Counted from the stretch's first letter, positions 43,816 to 51,999 are shown. The stretch is DNA of 64,000 nt from Microbacterium ureisolvens (GCF_015278315.1 NZ_JADIJE010000008.1:124001-188000); one strand, 5' to 3'. Made by a program: numbers and translations. The notes: generated from the sequence alone by a model not told the origin.

Positions 43816-44616
43816 ATGACCACTGCGAAAAGCGCGGCGCGGGCCGCGCAGGAATCACCCGTGTTCCGTACCATCGCCCGCATCGGCTACGTCGTCCTGG
43901 GCATCCTGCACATCGTCATCGGCGCGATCGCGATCACCGTCGCGATGGGCGGCAGCGGCGAGGCTGACCAGGGCGGCGCCATGGAGACCATCCGCGACAC
44001 GCCGGCCGGCGTACTGCTCCTCTGGGCGATCGCGATCGGGCTCGTCGCGCTCGCCGCCTGGCAGATCGCCGAGGCCTTCCTCGAGCGCGAGGCCGACTCG
44101 AAGAAGAAGTGGGGCCACCGGATCAAGTACATCGGCACCGCCGTGGTGTACATCGCGATCGCGATCACCGCGATCGTCTACGCCCTCGGCGGCAGCTCGG
44201 ACTCGTCGCAGTCGACGCAGACCTTCAGCGCGCAGCTGATGAGCACGCCGGGCGGGCTCATCCTCCTCGTCCTCGTCGGGCTCATCGTGCTCGGCATCGG
44301 CATCGCATTCATCGTCCGCGGGTTCACCCGCGCGTTCGAGAAGCACCTGGAGCTGCCGGCCGGCGTCGCCCGCAAGGGCATCGTCACCTTCGGCATCGTG
44401 GGCTACGTCGCCAAGGGGATCGCTGTCGGCGTGACGGGGGTCCTGTTCGTCGTCGCGGCGCTGACCCACGATGCCGAGGCCGCGGGAGGATTGGATGCCG
44501 CGCTGCACACGCTCGCAGAGCTCCCGTTCGGCGCGGTGATCCTCTGGGTCGTCGCCGCGGGCCTGATCATCTACGGCCTCTTCTGCTTCGCCCGGGCGCG
44601 ATACGCGCGGATGTGA
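43816..44616 (+). CDS. DUF1206 family membrane protein
   Basis: A 266-residue protein with six predicted membrane helices arranged as three internally similar pairs, each beginning with an ARIGYVVLGILHIVIGAIA-type segment and its relatives near residues 22, 105 and 185. This threefold internal repeat is the DUF1206 hallmark. Function unknown. Predicted leaderless. Confidence 0.87.
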   Translation: MTTAKSAARAAQESPVFRTIARIGYVVLGILHIVIGAIAITVAMGGSGEADQGGAMETIRDTPAGVLLLWAIAIGLVALAAWQIAEAFLEREADSKKKWGHRIKYIGTAVVYIAIAITAIVYALGGSSDSSQSTQTFSAQLMSTPGGLILLVLVGLIVLGIGIAFIVRGFTRAFEKHLELPAGVARKGIVTFGIVGYVAKGIAVGVTGVLFVVAALTHDAEAAGGLDAALHTLAELPFGAVILWVVAAGLIIYGLFCFARARYARM

Positions 44617-44708
44617 GCAGGCAACCGGGGCCGCGGACCGAGCAGTCCGCGGCCTCCGGTGCGCCACGGGCACGCGGGTGCCGCCTCGCGACAGCGCGCC
44701 CCTCTCGA

Positions 44709-45446
44709 TCAGGGCGCGGTCGCGTCGTCGAGCAGCGAACGTGCCAGACGCGTGGATCCGGCCACGGCGGCCGGCATGGTGGCGACGGCGCCGAGCGGGA
44801 CGAGGAAGCAGAGCTGCGTCGCGACGCCGAAACCGAGAACGCGGGACCGGTGGCTCCGCAGCAGTCGGCGCCGCGCGGCCCGACCGATCCCGCGCGCCGT
44901 CAGCGCGCGCGAGGAGAGTTCGTCCGCCAGCAGCCAGCCGGTGAACAGCACCGCGAAGATGGTGCTGAGCACGGCACCCACCACGGGGATCAGGCCGATC
45001 AGCACGGCCGCGGCAGCGATCGCGACACCCCGGGCGATGAGGCCCACCGCGTCGCCGACCGAACGCCAGAAGCCGTAGGGGGACTCGATGCCCGATGGCC
45101 CGAGATCGGTCTCGACCGCACGCCAGATGCGCTCATAGAACGGTTCGCCCACCACGAGCGTCAGCGCGGTGAATGAGACGGCGACCAGCACGAGCGCCGC
45201 ACCGAGCAGCGCGGTGCCGACGGCCACACGGAACACCGTCGCCCAGACGCCGGGCCACCCGTCGGCGAAGGGCGTCACCGCCTCGGTGATCGCGGGGAGG
45301 AATGTCCCGAGCGCGATCAGTCCCGACAGGAACAGCAGACCCACGATCGCGGCCGGCAATAGGCCGAGCGCCATGAGACCCGGGCGACGGCGCCAGTAGG
45401 CGAATCCGTTTCCCAGCAGGCCGGCTCCTCGGACGAACTCGCGCAT
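44709..45446 (-). CDS. EI24/CysZ-like membrane protein
   Basis: A 245-residue membrane protein of the EI24 domain family, which includes the sulfate transporter CysZ. It has four to five helices and the family segments YWRRRPGLMALGLLPA, FTALTLVVGEPFYERIW and GLIPVVGAVLSTIFAVLF. No cysteine-biosynthesis genes are adjacent, so sulfate transport is not supported by context. ATG 45446 is chosen because it is 7 nt after TAGGGT; ATG 45452 is too close to that element. Confidence 0.82.
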   Translation of the reverse strand: MREFVRGAGLLGNGFAYWRRRPGLMALGLLPAAIVGLLFLSGLIALGTFLPAITEAVTPFADGWPGVWATVFRVAVGTALLGAALVLVAVSFTALTLVVGEPFYERIWRAVETDLGPSGIESPYGFWRSVGDAVGLIARGVAIAAAAVLIGLIPVVGAVLSTIFAVLFTGWLLADELSSRALTARGIGRAARRRLLRSHRSRVLGFGVATQLCFLVPLGAVATMPAAVAGSTRLARSLLDDATAP

Positions 45447-45453
45447 CTCCATC

Positions 45454-45459
45454 ACCCTA
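45454..45459 (-). promoter_or_regulatory. -10 element, leaderless EI24 gene
   Basis: TAGGGT on the minus strand, 7 nt before the ATG at 45446. Confidence 0.55.
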
Positions 45460-45576
45460 CGTCGCCGTCGCGGGGAGCAGGACAGGGGCGGTCGTCCGGC
45501 TACAGCGGTGCCGGGGGATGCAGATCGCAGCCGCCGCGTCAAGCCCTTCTTCGCGGAGGTCGGCGTCCGCCATCTT

Positions 45577-45582
45577 TATCGT
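45577..45582 (+). promoter_or_regulatory. -10 element for the small gene at 45623
   Basis: TATCGT; transcription is expected near 45589, just before an in-frame ATG at 45593 and 34 nt before the ATG at 45623. Confidence 0.45.
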
Positions 45583-45622
45583 GACGCGCAGGATGCGCGA
45601 ACAGCCGCAGGGGGAGGGTGCG

Positions 45623-45874
45623 ATGCTCGCGACACCGATCACCGGGGACCAGGTCCGTCGGCCGGAGCTGCTGTGGGTGGGGTCCGGGGCCTGGGTGGCG
45701 TGCGACCCGGCTGTGGATACGAGCGACCCGCGCCGCGTGCTCGCCTACCTCGAGTGCAAAGACGGTCGCGTCTACCTGCTGTGGGTCAGTGGCTCGGCAG
45801 GCGTATGCGAGTTCGACTCGCTGCGCGACGCGCTCGATCAGATCTCCGAGCGACTGTCCATACCGCAGAGCTGA
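45623..45874 (+). CDS. Uncharacterised 83-aa protein, paralogue of the 47653-48153 product
   Basis: A small soluble protein with no family I recognise. Its core (W-x3-CD ... LAYLE ... VYLLWVS ... SLRDAL) aligns with the C-terminal half of the protein at 47653-48153: a Trp, a Cys-Asp pair, an AY-x-E segment, a WVS segment and a final SL-x-A helix are shared at matching spacing. GGGGGAGGG upstream gives a strong ribosome site for ATG 45623; an in-frame ATG at 45593 near the predicted transcription start is an alternative that adds 10 residues. It is convergent with the MarR gene. Confidence 0.6.
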   Translation: MLATPITGDQVRRPELLWVGSGAWVACDPAVDTSDPRRVLAYLECKDGRVYLLWVSGSAGVCEFDSLRDALDQISERLSIPQS

Positions 45875-45888
45875 GGGGGGGCGCGCCG

Positions 45889-46350
45889 TCACGCGGCCGG
45901 GGCGGTGGCGTGGGTCACTGTGCTGAGGACGTCTTCGAGGAAGCCCGCGACGATGCGGGCGTCGCCGGTCGTGAGTCCGTCGGCGATCGTGCGGAGTCGC
46001 GTCGTGAGCGGATCGAGGTGATCCGGGTCGACGTTGCGGTCGAACGGACGCACCAGCTTCTTCCTCCGGTCACGCGGGTGGTTGCCGACCACGACGAGGC
46101 CGCGCGCGACCAGTCGGTCGATGAGCGCCGTCCCCGATGCCGGCGACAGATGCAGGGCGTGTGCGATGATGCCCGGGGTGATCTCTTCGGTGTCGACCCG
46201 CTCGAGCAGATAGCGCATGGCCGCCCGGTCACTCTCGTTCATCCCGGTCTGCTGCTCCCGTTGGCGGGCGAGCTTGGCTTCCGCGAGGCGCAGACGTTCC
46301 AGAATGCCCGCGACGTCGGGTCGTGCGTCATCCGCCGTTCTGGTCGACAT
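45889..46350 (-). CDS. MarR family transcriptional regulator
   Basis: A 153-residue winged-helix repressor-like protein. The recognition region is ITPGIIAHALHLSPASGTALIDRLVARGLV, and the wing contains HPRDRRKKLVR, both typical of MarR. Flanking helices would form the dimer. GAGGAA precedes the ATG. It faces an AT-rich intergenic region with inverted repeats (46376-46500) shared with the divergent gene at 46516, the usual place for MarR operators. Confidence 0.88.
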   Translation of the reverse strand: MSTRTADDARPDVAGILERLRLAEAKLARQREQQTGMNESDRAAMRYLLERVDTEEITPGIIAHALHLSPASGTALIDRLVARGLVVVGNHPRDRRKKLVRPFDRNVDPDHLDPLTTRLRTIADGLTTGDARIVAGFLEDVLSTVTHATAPAA

Positions 46351-46375
46351 CGTTCCTCACCGTCCGTCCGGTCGT

Positions 46376-46500
46376 CTCTCGAATCCTATTATTCCCACAT
46401 CCTGGACTATTCGGTCACGAAACACTTGCTTTTCGAAGCTATGGTGATGAAATTCTCATTATCGTATTATTCGATCTCGAACTAACATGGGAGTACCCTC
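46376..46500. promoter_or_regulatory. AT-rich divergent promoter/operator region
   Basis: Unusually AT-rich for this genome. It contains the inverted repeat TTCGA-TC-TCGAA (46470-46481), TTCGAA (46432-46437) and TCTCGAAT (46377-46384), as expected for MarR sites, plus a possible -10 TAACAT (46483-46488) for the gene at 46516. Likely controls both divergent genes. Confidence 0.55.
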
Positions 46501-46515
46501 CGAAGGGAGAACCTC

Positions 46516-46884
46516 ATGGCTCAGCTGATCTACGGCGCCGACGGTGCCGCGATCGAGATCCCGGAGCATCTGCTCGTGCACGTCAAGGCCGTCATCGCCA
46601 CCAAGCTGCGTCGCAACGAGAGTTTCATGATGTCGTGGCGGCATCCGGACGGCAGCGGTCGGTCATCGATCTGGCTCCAGCCGGCGATTCCCCTGCGGTT
46701 CGTGTTCGACACCCCGGAAGAGGCCGTGATCGACCGAGAACTCCTCAGCCGCCTCGCGGCGGCGGCGAGCTCGAACGGCGGACTGACCCTCGAACTGGAG
46801 GAGGTCTCAGTGATGCCGTCGTCGAGCGCGAAGGCTGCCCGATCGGGCGCAGCGACGCCGAAGGCCGCTCAGCCGGCGGCGTGA
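46516..46884 (+). CDS. DUF7882-like small protein
   Basis: A 122-residue soluble protein of a type I associate with Microbacteriaceae, function unknown. Recognisable segments are LIYGADGAAIEIPEHLL, KAVIATKLRRNESFMMSWRHP and SSIWLQPAIPLRFVFD, followed by a helical region and an Ala/Ser/Lys-rich tail. AAGGGAG supports the ATG. It is divergent from the MarR gene across an AT-rich region and is probably its target. Confidence 0.68.
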   Translation: MAQLIYGADGAAIEIPEHLLVHVKAVIATKLRRNESFMMSWRHPDGSGRSSIWLQPAIPLRFVFDTPEEAVIDRELLSRLAAAASSNGGLTLELEEVSVMPSSSAKAARSGAATPKAAQPAA

Positions 46885-46979
46885 CCCGCCGCCCGGCAGC
46901 CCCGGGGCGTCCTGAACCAGGCGCCCTCAGCGGCCGCGGGCGCTGCTCTGAGGGGCCGTCCGCCCGCCCGTTCGGCGGG

Positions 46980-47393
46980 TCACTCGGAGATCTCGGCAAC
47001 GGTCTCGCCGGCGTCCTCGGCCGACAGCGAGAGCGCGATGTCCGCCTGACTGATGATGCCCACGAGTTCATGGTCATCGATCACCGGCAGCCGGCGCACC
47101 TGATGGCGCTTCATCACATCGAGCGCTTCCTGGATGTCGTCATCCGCGCCGATGGTGACCGGCTTGCCCTGGCCGAGGCTTCCCGCGGTGGTCGATGAGG
47201 GGTCGCCGCCCTCGGCGATGCATCTGACCACGATGTCCCGGTCGGTGAGCATGCCTTTCAGTCGCTTGTCTTCTCCGCAGATCGGCAGTGCTCCGACGTC
47301 GAGCGACGCCATGAGGCGGGCGGCGTCGACGAGCGTCTCGTTCTCGCCCACACAACGGGGGTCGGGAGTCATGATGTCCCTGGCGGTGGTCAT
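46980..47393 (-). CDS. CBS domain pair protein
   Basis: A 137-residue protein made of two CBS motifs (about residues 5-60 and 72-130), with DIMTPDPRCVGENETL, LKGMLTDRDIVVRCI and VRRLPVIDDHELVGIISQADIA. Stand-alone CBS pairs sense adenosine nucleotides; similar proteins are induced by hypoxia or stress in actinobacteria. AAGGAGAGG precedes the ATG. It is convergent with the gene at 46516. Confidence 0.88.
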   Translation of the reverse strand: MTTARDIMTPDPRCVGENETLVDAARLMASLDVGALPICGEDKRLKGMLTDRDIVVRCIAEGGDPSSTTAGSLGQGKPVTIGADDDIQEALDVMKRHQVRRLPVIDDHELVGIISQADIALSLSAEDAGETVAEISE

Positions 47394-47652
47394 CGGTCCT
47401 CTCCTTCGAATCGTCCGGGTATGCCCGGGTGTTCTCGGTCGTCGGCGACGGTACGTGCGACCACACCCGCGGCTGAGGGGCTTGACAGCTGGGAACAGCA
47501 GGCGTAGCCGGACCTTTCCCCGAGCGCATGACGGTGCCCCGTCGTCCACGACGGCACGTGCCAGGGCCCTGCCCGTCTGTCAACCCCCTCACACCTGAGC
47601 GCCTGCGGGGTTCATGCTCGGCCGCATCACGGCTCGAGGAGGAGGCCCGACG

Positions 47653-48153
47653 ATGAGCGACACAGCGCCGCGCGATGTCGCCGGCGAACGCGCCAGCCTC
47701 CGCGTTCGTCACACCGAGCGTCCGCGCTCCGCGGAGCAGCCCGGCGATCCAGCGCGGGGCACGTCTGCGGAGCAGAGCGCCGAGCGCCGCCTGCGCGAAC
47801 GACGCTTCGACCCCGGACCGGTCGCATCCGCTGACCGGAGCGAGTGGGCCCCGGGAGGCGACATGGAGCACGAAGGCATCCACCAACTGGTGTTGACCCC
47901 GCTCGCCGACCGTTCCTGGCGTCTGTGCGATCGCAACGTGGTGCGCGGTGACGCGGCCAGCCTGGTCGCGTACGTCGAGCTGCTCGACACCGGGACCTAT
48001 GAGGCCGTCTGGGTGTCTCTCGGTCTCGGAGCTGCGCGCTACGAGTCGCTCGATGCGGTGTTCCTCGCCGCCATGGAGCTGCTCGACCACCCCTGCGGCA
48101 CCCGGTCCTTCAAGCCTGCCCCGATTCCCCACCGCCCACCCGCTCGCAGCTGA
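47653..48153 (+). CDS. Uncharacterised 166-aa protein with a domain shared with the 45623 product
   Basis: A charged, Arg/Pro-rich first 75 residues, then a compact domain (about 80-145) with SWRLCD, VAYVELLDTGTYEAVWVS and YESLDAVFLAAMELL that matches the core of the small protein encoded at 45623-45874. GGAGGAGG about 8 nt upstream supports ATG 47653; ATG 47614 is in frame but has no such site. No enzyme motif is seen; the shared Cys-Asp and Trp could form a binding site. Function unknown. Confidence 0.6.
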   Translation: MSDTAPRDVAGERASLRVRHTERPRSAEQPGDPARGTSAEQSAERRLRERRFDPGPVASADRSEWAPGGDMEHEGIHQLVLTPLADRSWRLCDRNVVRGDAASLVAYVELLDTGTYEAVWVSLGLGAARYESLDAVFLAAMELLDHPCGTRSFKPAPIPHRPPARS

Positions 48154-48179
48154 CCCACCGTGATGTCGCCGGTCGGTGG

Positions 48180-48185
48180 CAGGAT
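48180..48185 (+). promoter_or_regulatory. -10 element, leaderless Fpg/Nei gene
   Basis: CAGGAT is 6 nt before the ATG at 48192. Confidence 0.48.
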
Positions 48186-48191
48186 GGGGCC

Positions 48192-49037
48192 ATGCCCGAG
48201 TCGCCGGAGGTGGAGGCCCTCGCGCGGTTCCTCGGTGCCGAGGCATCCGGTCGAGAGATCCGCGATGTCGACGTGCTCGAGTTCCGCACCGTGAAGACGC
48301 GCGGTGCGCCGCCGTCGGGGCTGGCAGGGCGGACGATCACCGGTGCGACGCGCCACGGCAAGCATGTCGAACTCGTCCTCGACGGTGTCAGCCTGGTCGT
48401 CTCGCTCGGCCGTCACGGGTGGATGCGCTGGGTCGACCCGCTCGCGGATTCCCCCGTCGGCGACCCGGCAGACGCCGTCGACCCGCCACCGGCACTGGCG
48501 ACCTTCGGGCTCTCCGGCGACCGGACGCTGGAGGTGACGGATGCCGGTGACTGGGTCTCGCTGGGCTTCTATGTGGTCGGCCACGCGGCCGATGTGCCCG
48601 CCATCGCCAAGCTCGGCCCGGACCCCGCCGATCCAGGGTTCACACGTGAGGACTTCGACCGCGCGCTGGGCCGTCGCCGAAAGCAGATCAAGGCGATCCT
48701 GCAGGAGCAGGAGTCGCTGGCCGGCATCGGCAATGCCTACTCCGACGAGATCCTCCATCTGGCCAAGGTGGCACCTGTCGCCCACGCCGCGACACTCGAT
48801 GCCGAGGGTGCCGACCGCCTGTTCGAGGCGACGGTCGCGACCGTGCGGGGTGCGATCGAGGCGAGGAACGGTGTCCCGATCGATCGCCTCAAAGCCGAGA
48901 AGGTGGCTGCCATGCGTGTGCACGGTCGCACCGGCGAGCCGTGCCCGGTCTGCGGCGACACCATCCTCGATCTCACATTCTCGGGCGCCTCGGCGCAGTA
49001 CTGCCCGACCTGCCAGAACGGCGGCGAGCCGCTGTGA
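48192..49037 (+). CDS. Fpg/Nei family DNA glycosylase
   Basis: A 281-residue base-excision repair glycosylase/AP lyase. The N-terminus MPESPEVEAL supplies the catalytic Pro and Glu. The helix-two-turns-helix is in LAGIGNAYSDEILHLAKV, and the C-terminal zinc finger is CPVCGDTI ... YCPTCQ. The Arg that canonical Fpg places just before the third zinc cysteine (a GR-T motif) is replaced: the segment reads SGASAQYC. This is shared, as far as I know, with a divergent actinobacterial subgroup also ending YCPTCQxGG. Lesion specificity is therefore uncertain. Confidence 0.9.
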   Translation: MPESPEVEALARFLGAEASGREIRDVDVLEFRTVKTRGAPPSGLAGRTITGATRHGKHVELVLDGVSLVVSLGRHGWMRWVDPLADSPVGDPADAVDPPPALATFGLSGDRTLEVTDAGDWVSLGFYVVGHAADVPAIAKLGPDPADPGFTREDFDRALGRRRKQIKAILQEQESLAGIGNAYSDEILHLAKVAPVAHAATLDAEGADRLFEATVATVRGAIEARNGVPIDRLKAEKVAAMRVHGRTGEPCPVCGDTILDLTFSGASAQYCPTCQNGGEPL

Positions 49038-49094
49038 TCGAGCGGCGCTGACGCTCGCGCGATCGCGCAACCGCCTCGGTGACCAGGACCTCGG

Positions 49095-49100
49095 TAGCAT
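49095..49100 (+). promoter_or_regulatory. -10 element, leaderless Cys-rich peptide gene
   Basis: TAGCAT is 7 nt before the ATG at 49108. Confidence 0.58.
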
Positions 49101-49107
49101 GGTCGTC

Positions 49108-49230
49108 ATGACGACTTCGCAGCAGCCCGCCCCGATCACCCTCGCCCCCGTGCCCGATGAGAAGAACCTCCTCACCGTCGTCGAGTCCGCGGGTTCCTGC
49201 TGCGGCGGCGGCAGCTGCAGCATCGACTGA
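49108..49230 (+). CDS. 40-aa Cys-rich mini-protein (CCGGGSC motif)
   Basis: A very short gene with its own -10 (TAGCAT) and a predicted leaderless ATG. The product has a Pro-rich start, a central helical-looking DEKNLLTVVESAG segment, and the tail GSCCGGGSCSID with three cysteines in CC-x3-S-C spacing. Possible roles are metal or cluster binding, a redox peptide, or a precursor of a modified peptide; none is shown. It lies 33 bp before a four-helix membrane protein on the same strand and may be co-transcribed with it. Confidence 0.6.
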   Translation: MTTSQQPAPITLAPVPDEKNLLTVVESAGSCCGGGSCSID

Positions 49231-49263
49231 TACCGCGTTCGAGATCCCGACCCCTCGCCGTCG

Positions 49264-49773
49264 ATGACAGACGAACAGCTGCACATCACCCCGCGAGTGG
49301 GCCGCATCCTCATGTCGGAGGAGGCGATCTACGGACTCATCCTCGTCTCCGGCATGATCGTCGTGAGCGGCTCGTCGAAGGGGACCTCCTGGGACGCCCT
49401 CATCACGGTGGCGATCACCGTGCTCGTCTTCTTCGCCGCGCACGTCTTCGCCGGCACCCTCGGTCGTCTGGCGGCCACGGACGGACGGGCGGGGCTCCGC
49501 GCGAGTCTCCGGGCATCGGCTCATCAGTCGGGCGGGATGCTGCTCGCCTCTGTGGCGCCGCTCGTCGTCCTGCTCCTCGGTGCCACGCGCGTCATCGACG
49601 ACTCGTTCGCCCTGTGGACGGCCCTGATCGTGAACACCGTCCTGCTCGGTGCGCTGGGCTGGATCGCCGTCGCGCGGTGGAGCACGCACTGGCTGCCACG
49701 CATCCTCAGCGCGGTCATCACCGCCGCGTTCGGCGGCGTGCTGATCCTGCTGAAGGCGATCATCCACCACTGA
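49264..49773 (+). CDS. Uncharacterised membrane protein, 169 aa
   Basis: Four predicted helices (about residues 20-37, 45-65, 90-112 and 118-165, the last block possibly two). No catalytic motif is visible. A His pair ends the protein (AIIHH). It starts 33 bp after the Cys-rich mini-protein gene and overlaps the convergent AhpD-like gene by 14 bp. Function unknown. Confidence 0.65.
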   Translation: MTDEQLHITPRVGRILMSEEAIYGLILVSGMIVVSGSSKGTSWDALITVAITVLVFFAAHVFAGTLGRLAATDGRAGLRASLRASAHQSGGMLLASVAPLVVLLLGATRVIDDSFALWTALIVNTVLLGALGWIAVARWSTHWLPRILSAVITAAFGGVLILLKAIIHH

Positions 49774-50359
49774 CGTCGCGGGCGACCGCGCCCGGTGCGC
49801 GCAGAGCCGCCGTGAGTGCCGGACTCAGGCCGGGCACGTCGTCGACGGGGACGGCGAGCGCCTGGAGGGCCCTGCTGAAGTAGTTGCGCGCTGCCGCGGC
49901 GAGGGTGATGTCGACGATCTGCCGATCGCTGAAGCCGACCGCCCGCAGGCGCAGCGTGTCGGCGTCTGTCATCGACGCGGCATCCGTCGACAGCTTCTCG
50001 GCGTACGCGACCACGGCGAGGTCCGCCTCGTCGAGGTCGGCGTCGGCATGGTCCCGGACGAGCCGGGCGAGCTGGTCCTCGTCGAAGAGACCGGCCCGCA
50101 GGCTCTTGCGCCCGTGCGCGAGCAGGCAGTGCTCCGAGCCGACGGCGCGCGCGGCACCGAGCGTCGCCAGTTCGTACGTGCGCAGGCCGATCGAGGGCAC
50201 GATCGCGTGGATCAGGTCTTCGAAGGCGTGGTGCGCCTCGGGGTTCACCGCCATCGCGCGCGTGTGCGCGAAGACGAAGCCGTCGCCACGGAGGTCGCCG
50301 TCGTACATCTCGGCGACGTGGCCGGTCGCGTCGTCGATCTCCGGTGTGCTGACGATCAT
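49760..50359 (-). CDS. AhpD-like carboxymuconolactone decarboxylase family / peroxidase-related protein
   Basis: A 199-residue all-helical protein. The active-site-like segment is GSEHCLLAHGRKSL: a single Cys with His four positions on (C-x3-H), resembling the peroxidase-related AhpD subgroup and not the two-Cys AhpD. Such proteins can reduce peroxides with thiol partners. It lies downstream of the DHA2 exporter gene on the same strand, after a strong hairpin. Confidence 0.8.
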   Translation of the reverse strand: MIVSTPEIDDATGHVAEMYDGDLRGDGFVFAHTRAMAVNPEAHHAFEDLIHAIVPSIGLRTYELATLGAARAVGSEHCLLAHGRKSLRAGLFDEDQLARLVRDHADADLDEADLAVVAYAEKLSTDAASMTDADTLRLRAVGFSDRQIVDITLAAAARNYFSRALQALAVPVDDVPGLSPALTAALRAPGAVARDVSGG

Positions 50360-50401
50360 CGTGCTGCCTTTCCCGTGGGAGCTTGGGGGCGCAACCAGAA
50401 T

Positions 50402-50442
50402 CGCGGATGCCCCACCCCTTGTCGAGGGGCGGGGCATCCGCG
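50402..50442 (-). terminator. Strong hairpin with GGATGCC/GGCATCC arms after the DHA2 exporter
   Basis: 12-bp stem (50402-50413 with 50431-50442) with an additional inner CCCC/GGGG pairing. It lies between the exporter stop and the AhpD-like gene. Confidence 0.65.
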
Positions 50443-50469
50443 TGATACGTGGGGGCGAAGCCCCCGGGC

Positions 50470-51999
50470 TCAGTGGCCGACGGGCGCGCCCATCGGCTGA
50501 TCGGCCGGCTTGCGGATCAGGAAGGCCCCGACAAGGAGCGGCAGCGAGAGGATGGCGGCGATCAGGAACGCGGCGTGCGTGCCGGCTGCTCCTGCCGCGA
50601 CCTCGGAGGCGCCCGACGCCGTCGCCGCACTGGTGGCGGCGGCCATGACGCCGAACATCAGCGCGATGCCCGCTGCGCCCGCGACCTGCTGCACGGTGCC
50701 GACGACGGCCGAACCGTACGAATAGAACCGCGGCTGGAGCGATCCCAGCGACGCCGTGAACAGCGGCGTGAACGACAGCGCGAGCCCGAGCGACAGCACG
50801 GTCTGCGTGACGGCGATCACCCACACCGGCGTCGCCTCGGTGAACGTCGTGTACACCCACAGCATGCCGCTCGTGATGACCGCGCCCGGCACCAGCAGCA
50901 CCCTCGTTCCCCAGCGGTCGTAGACCCGGCCGATGAGCGGGCCGGCGAGTCCCATCGCGAGAGCGCCGGGCAGCACCACCAGGCCCGCGGTCAGCGCGTC
51001 CACGCCGAGGACGTCCTGAAGGTAGAGCGGCACCACCGTGATCGCGCCGAAGAACGCCATCGACATGATCGCCATCTGGGCGATCGAGAGCGAGAAGTTG
51101 CCGCTGCGGAACACGCGGAGGTCCAGCAGGGCGTCGTCCTTGCGCTGCAGCACGACCTGGCGCCAGCCGAAGACGCCGAGCGCGACGACCCCGACGGCGA
51201 GGGACACGATCAGCGTGGTGGTCGACGCGGCGCTCGCGGCGGCGGCATCCGCTCCGCCCCCGTGCCCGCCCGCGCCCAGCTGGCTGAGTCCGAAGACCAG
51301 GCCGCCGAAACCGAGTGCCGACAGGATCACCGACGGCACGTCGATCGGTGCGTGCGTGGTCTCGCCGAGGTTGTGGATCCAGCGGGCGCCGACGACGAGC
51401 GCGACGACGGCGATCGGGAGGACGACGCCGAAGATCCAGCGCCACTCGAAGCTGTTCAGGAGCGCGCCGGCGAGGGTCGGCCCGATGGCCGGCGCGAGTG
51501 ACATCACGATGCTGACGCGGCCCATCATGCGTCCGCGGATCGCCGCCGGCACGACGGTCATGAGCGTCGTCATGAGCAGGGGCATCATCACAGCGGTGCC
51601 CGAGGCCTGCACCACGCGCGCCGCGAGGAGCATGGGGAAGCCGGGCGACAGGAACGCCAGGAGCGTGCCGAGGGAGAACAGCCCCATGGCGGCGACGAAC
51701 ATCGCGCGCGTCGTGAAGCGGCGCAGCAGGAAGCCGGTGATGGGGATGATCACGGCCATCGTCAGCATGAACGCGGTCGTGAGCCACTGCGCGGCGAGCG
51801 CCGTGATGCCGAGGTCGACGATGAGATGCGGGATCGCCACGCCCATCGTGGTCTCGTTCAGGATCGCGACGAAGGCGGCCGCCAGGAGCAGCCAGATGAC
51901 GCGGCTCTCCTCAGTGCTGAGCTTCGGCGTGCCGTCGGCCGACCGGCTCGAGACGGCGGGGAGGCTGCCGGTGCCGGGGGTCGTTTCGATGGCGGCCAT
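50470..51999 (-). CDS. DHA2 family multidrug efflux MFS transporter
   Basis: A 509-residue membrane transporter with about 14 helices (DHA2/EmrB type). It has the motif A-like loop between helices 2 and 3, a motif C-type glycine-rich helix 5 (SLAPAIGPTLAGALLN) and the EWRWIFGVVLPI segment that follows it, all typical of drug:H+ antiporters. An insert of about 25 Ala/Gly/Ser-rich residues separates the halves. GAGGAGAC precedes the ATG. Substrate not predictable. Confidence 0.9.
   Translation of the reverse strand: MAAIETTPGTGSLPAVSSRSADGTPKLSTEESRVIWLLLAAAFVAILNETTMGVAIPHLIVDLGITALAAQWLTTAFMLTMAVIIPITGFLLRRFTTRAMFVAAMGLFSLGTLLAFLSPGFPMLLAARVVQASGTAVMMPLLMTTLMTVVPAAIRGRMMGRVSIVMSLAPAIGPTLAGALLNSFEWRWIFGVVLPIAVVALVVGARWIHNLGETTHAPIDVPSVILSALGFGGLVFGLSQLGAGGHGGGADAAAASAASTTTLIVSLAVGVVALGVFGWRQVVLQRKDDALLDLRVFRSGNFSLSIAQMAIMSMAFFGAITVVPLYLQDVLGVDALTAGLVVLPGALAMGLAGPLIGRVYDRWGTRVLLVPGAVITSGMLWVYTTFTEATPVWVIAVTQTVLSLGLALSFTPLFTASLGSLQPRFYSYGSAVVGTVQQVAGAAGIALMFGVMAAATSAATASGASEVAAGAAGTHAAFLIAAILSLPLLVGAFLIRKPADQPMGAPVGH

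Noticed and set aside
45457..45642. A 61-codon minus-strand frame opposite the start of the small gene at 45623
   Set aside because: Starts inside the opposite gene, has no -10 at leaderless distance and no ribosome site; considered chance.
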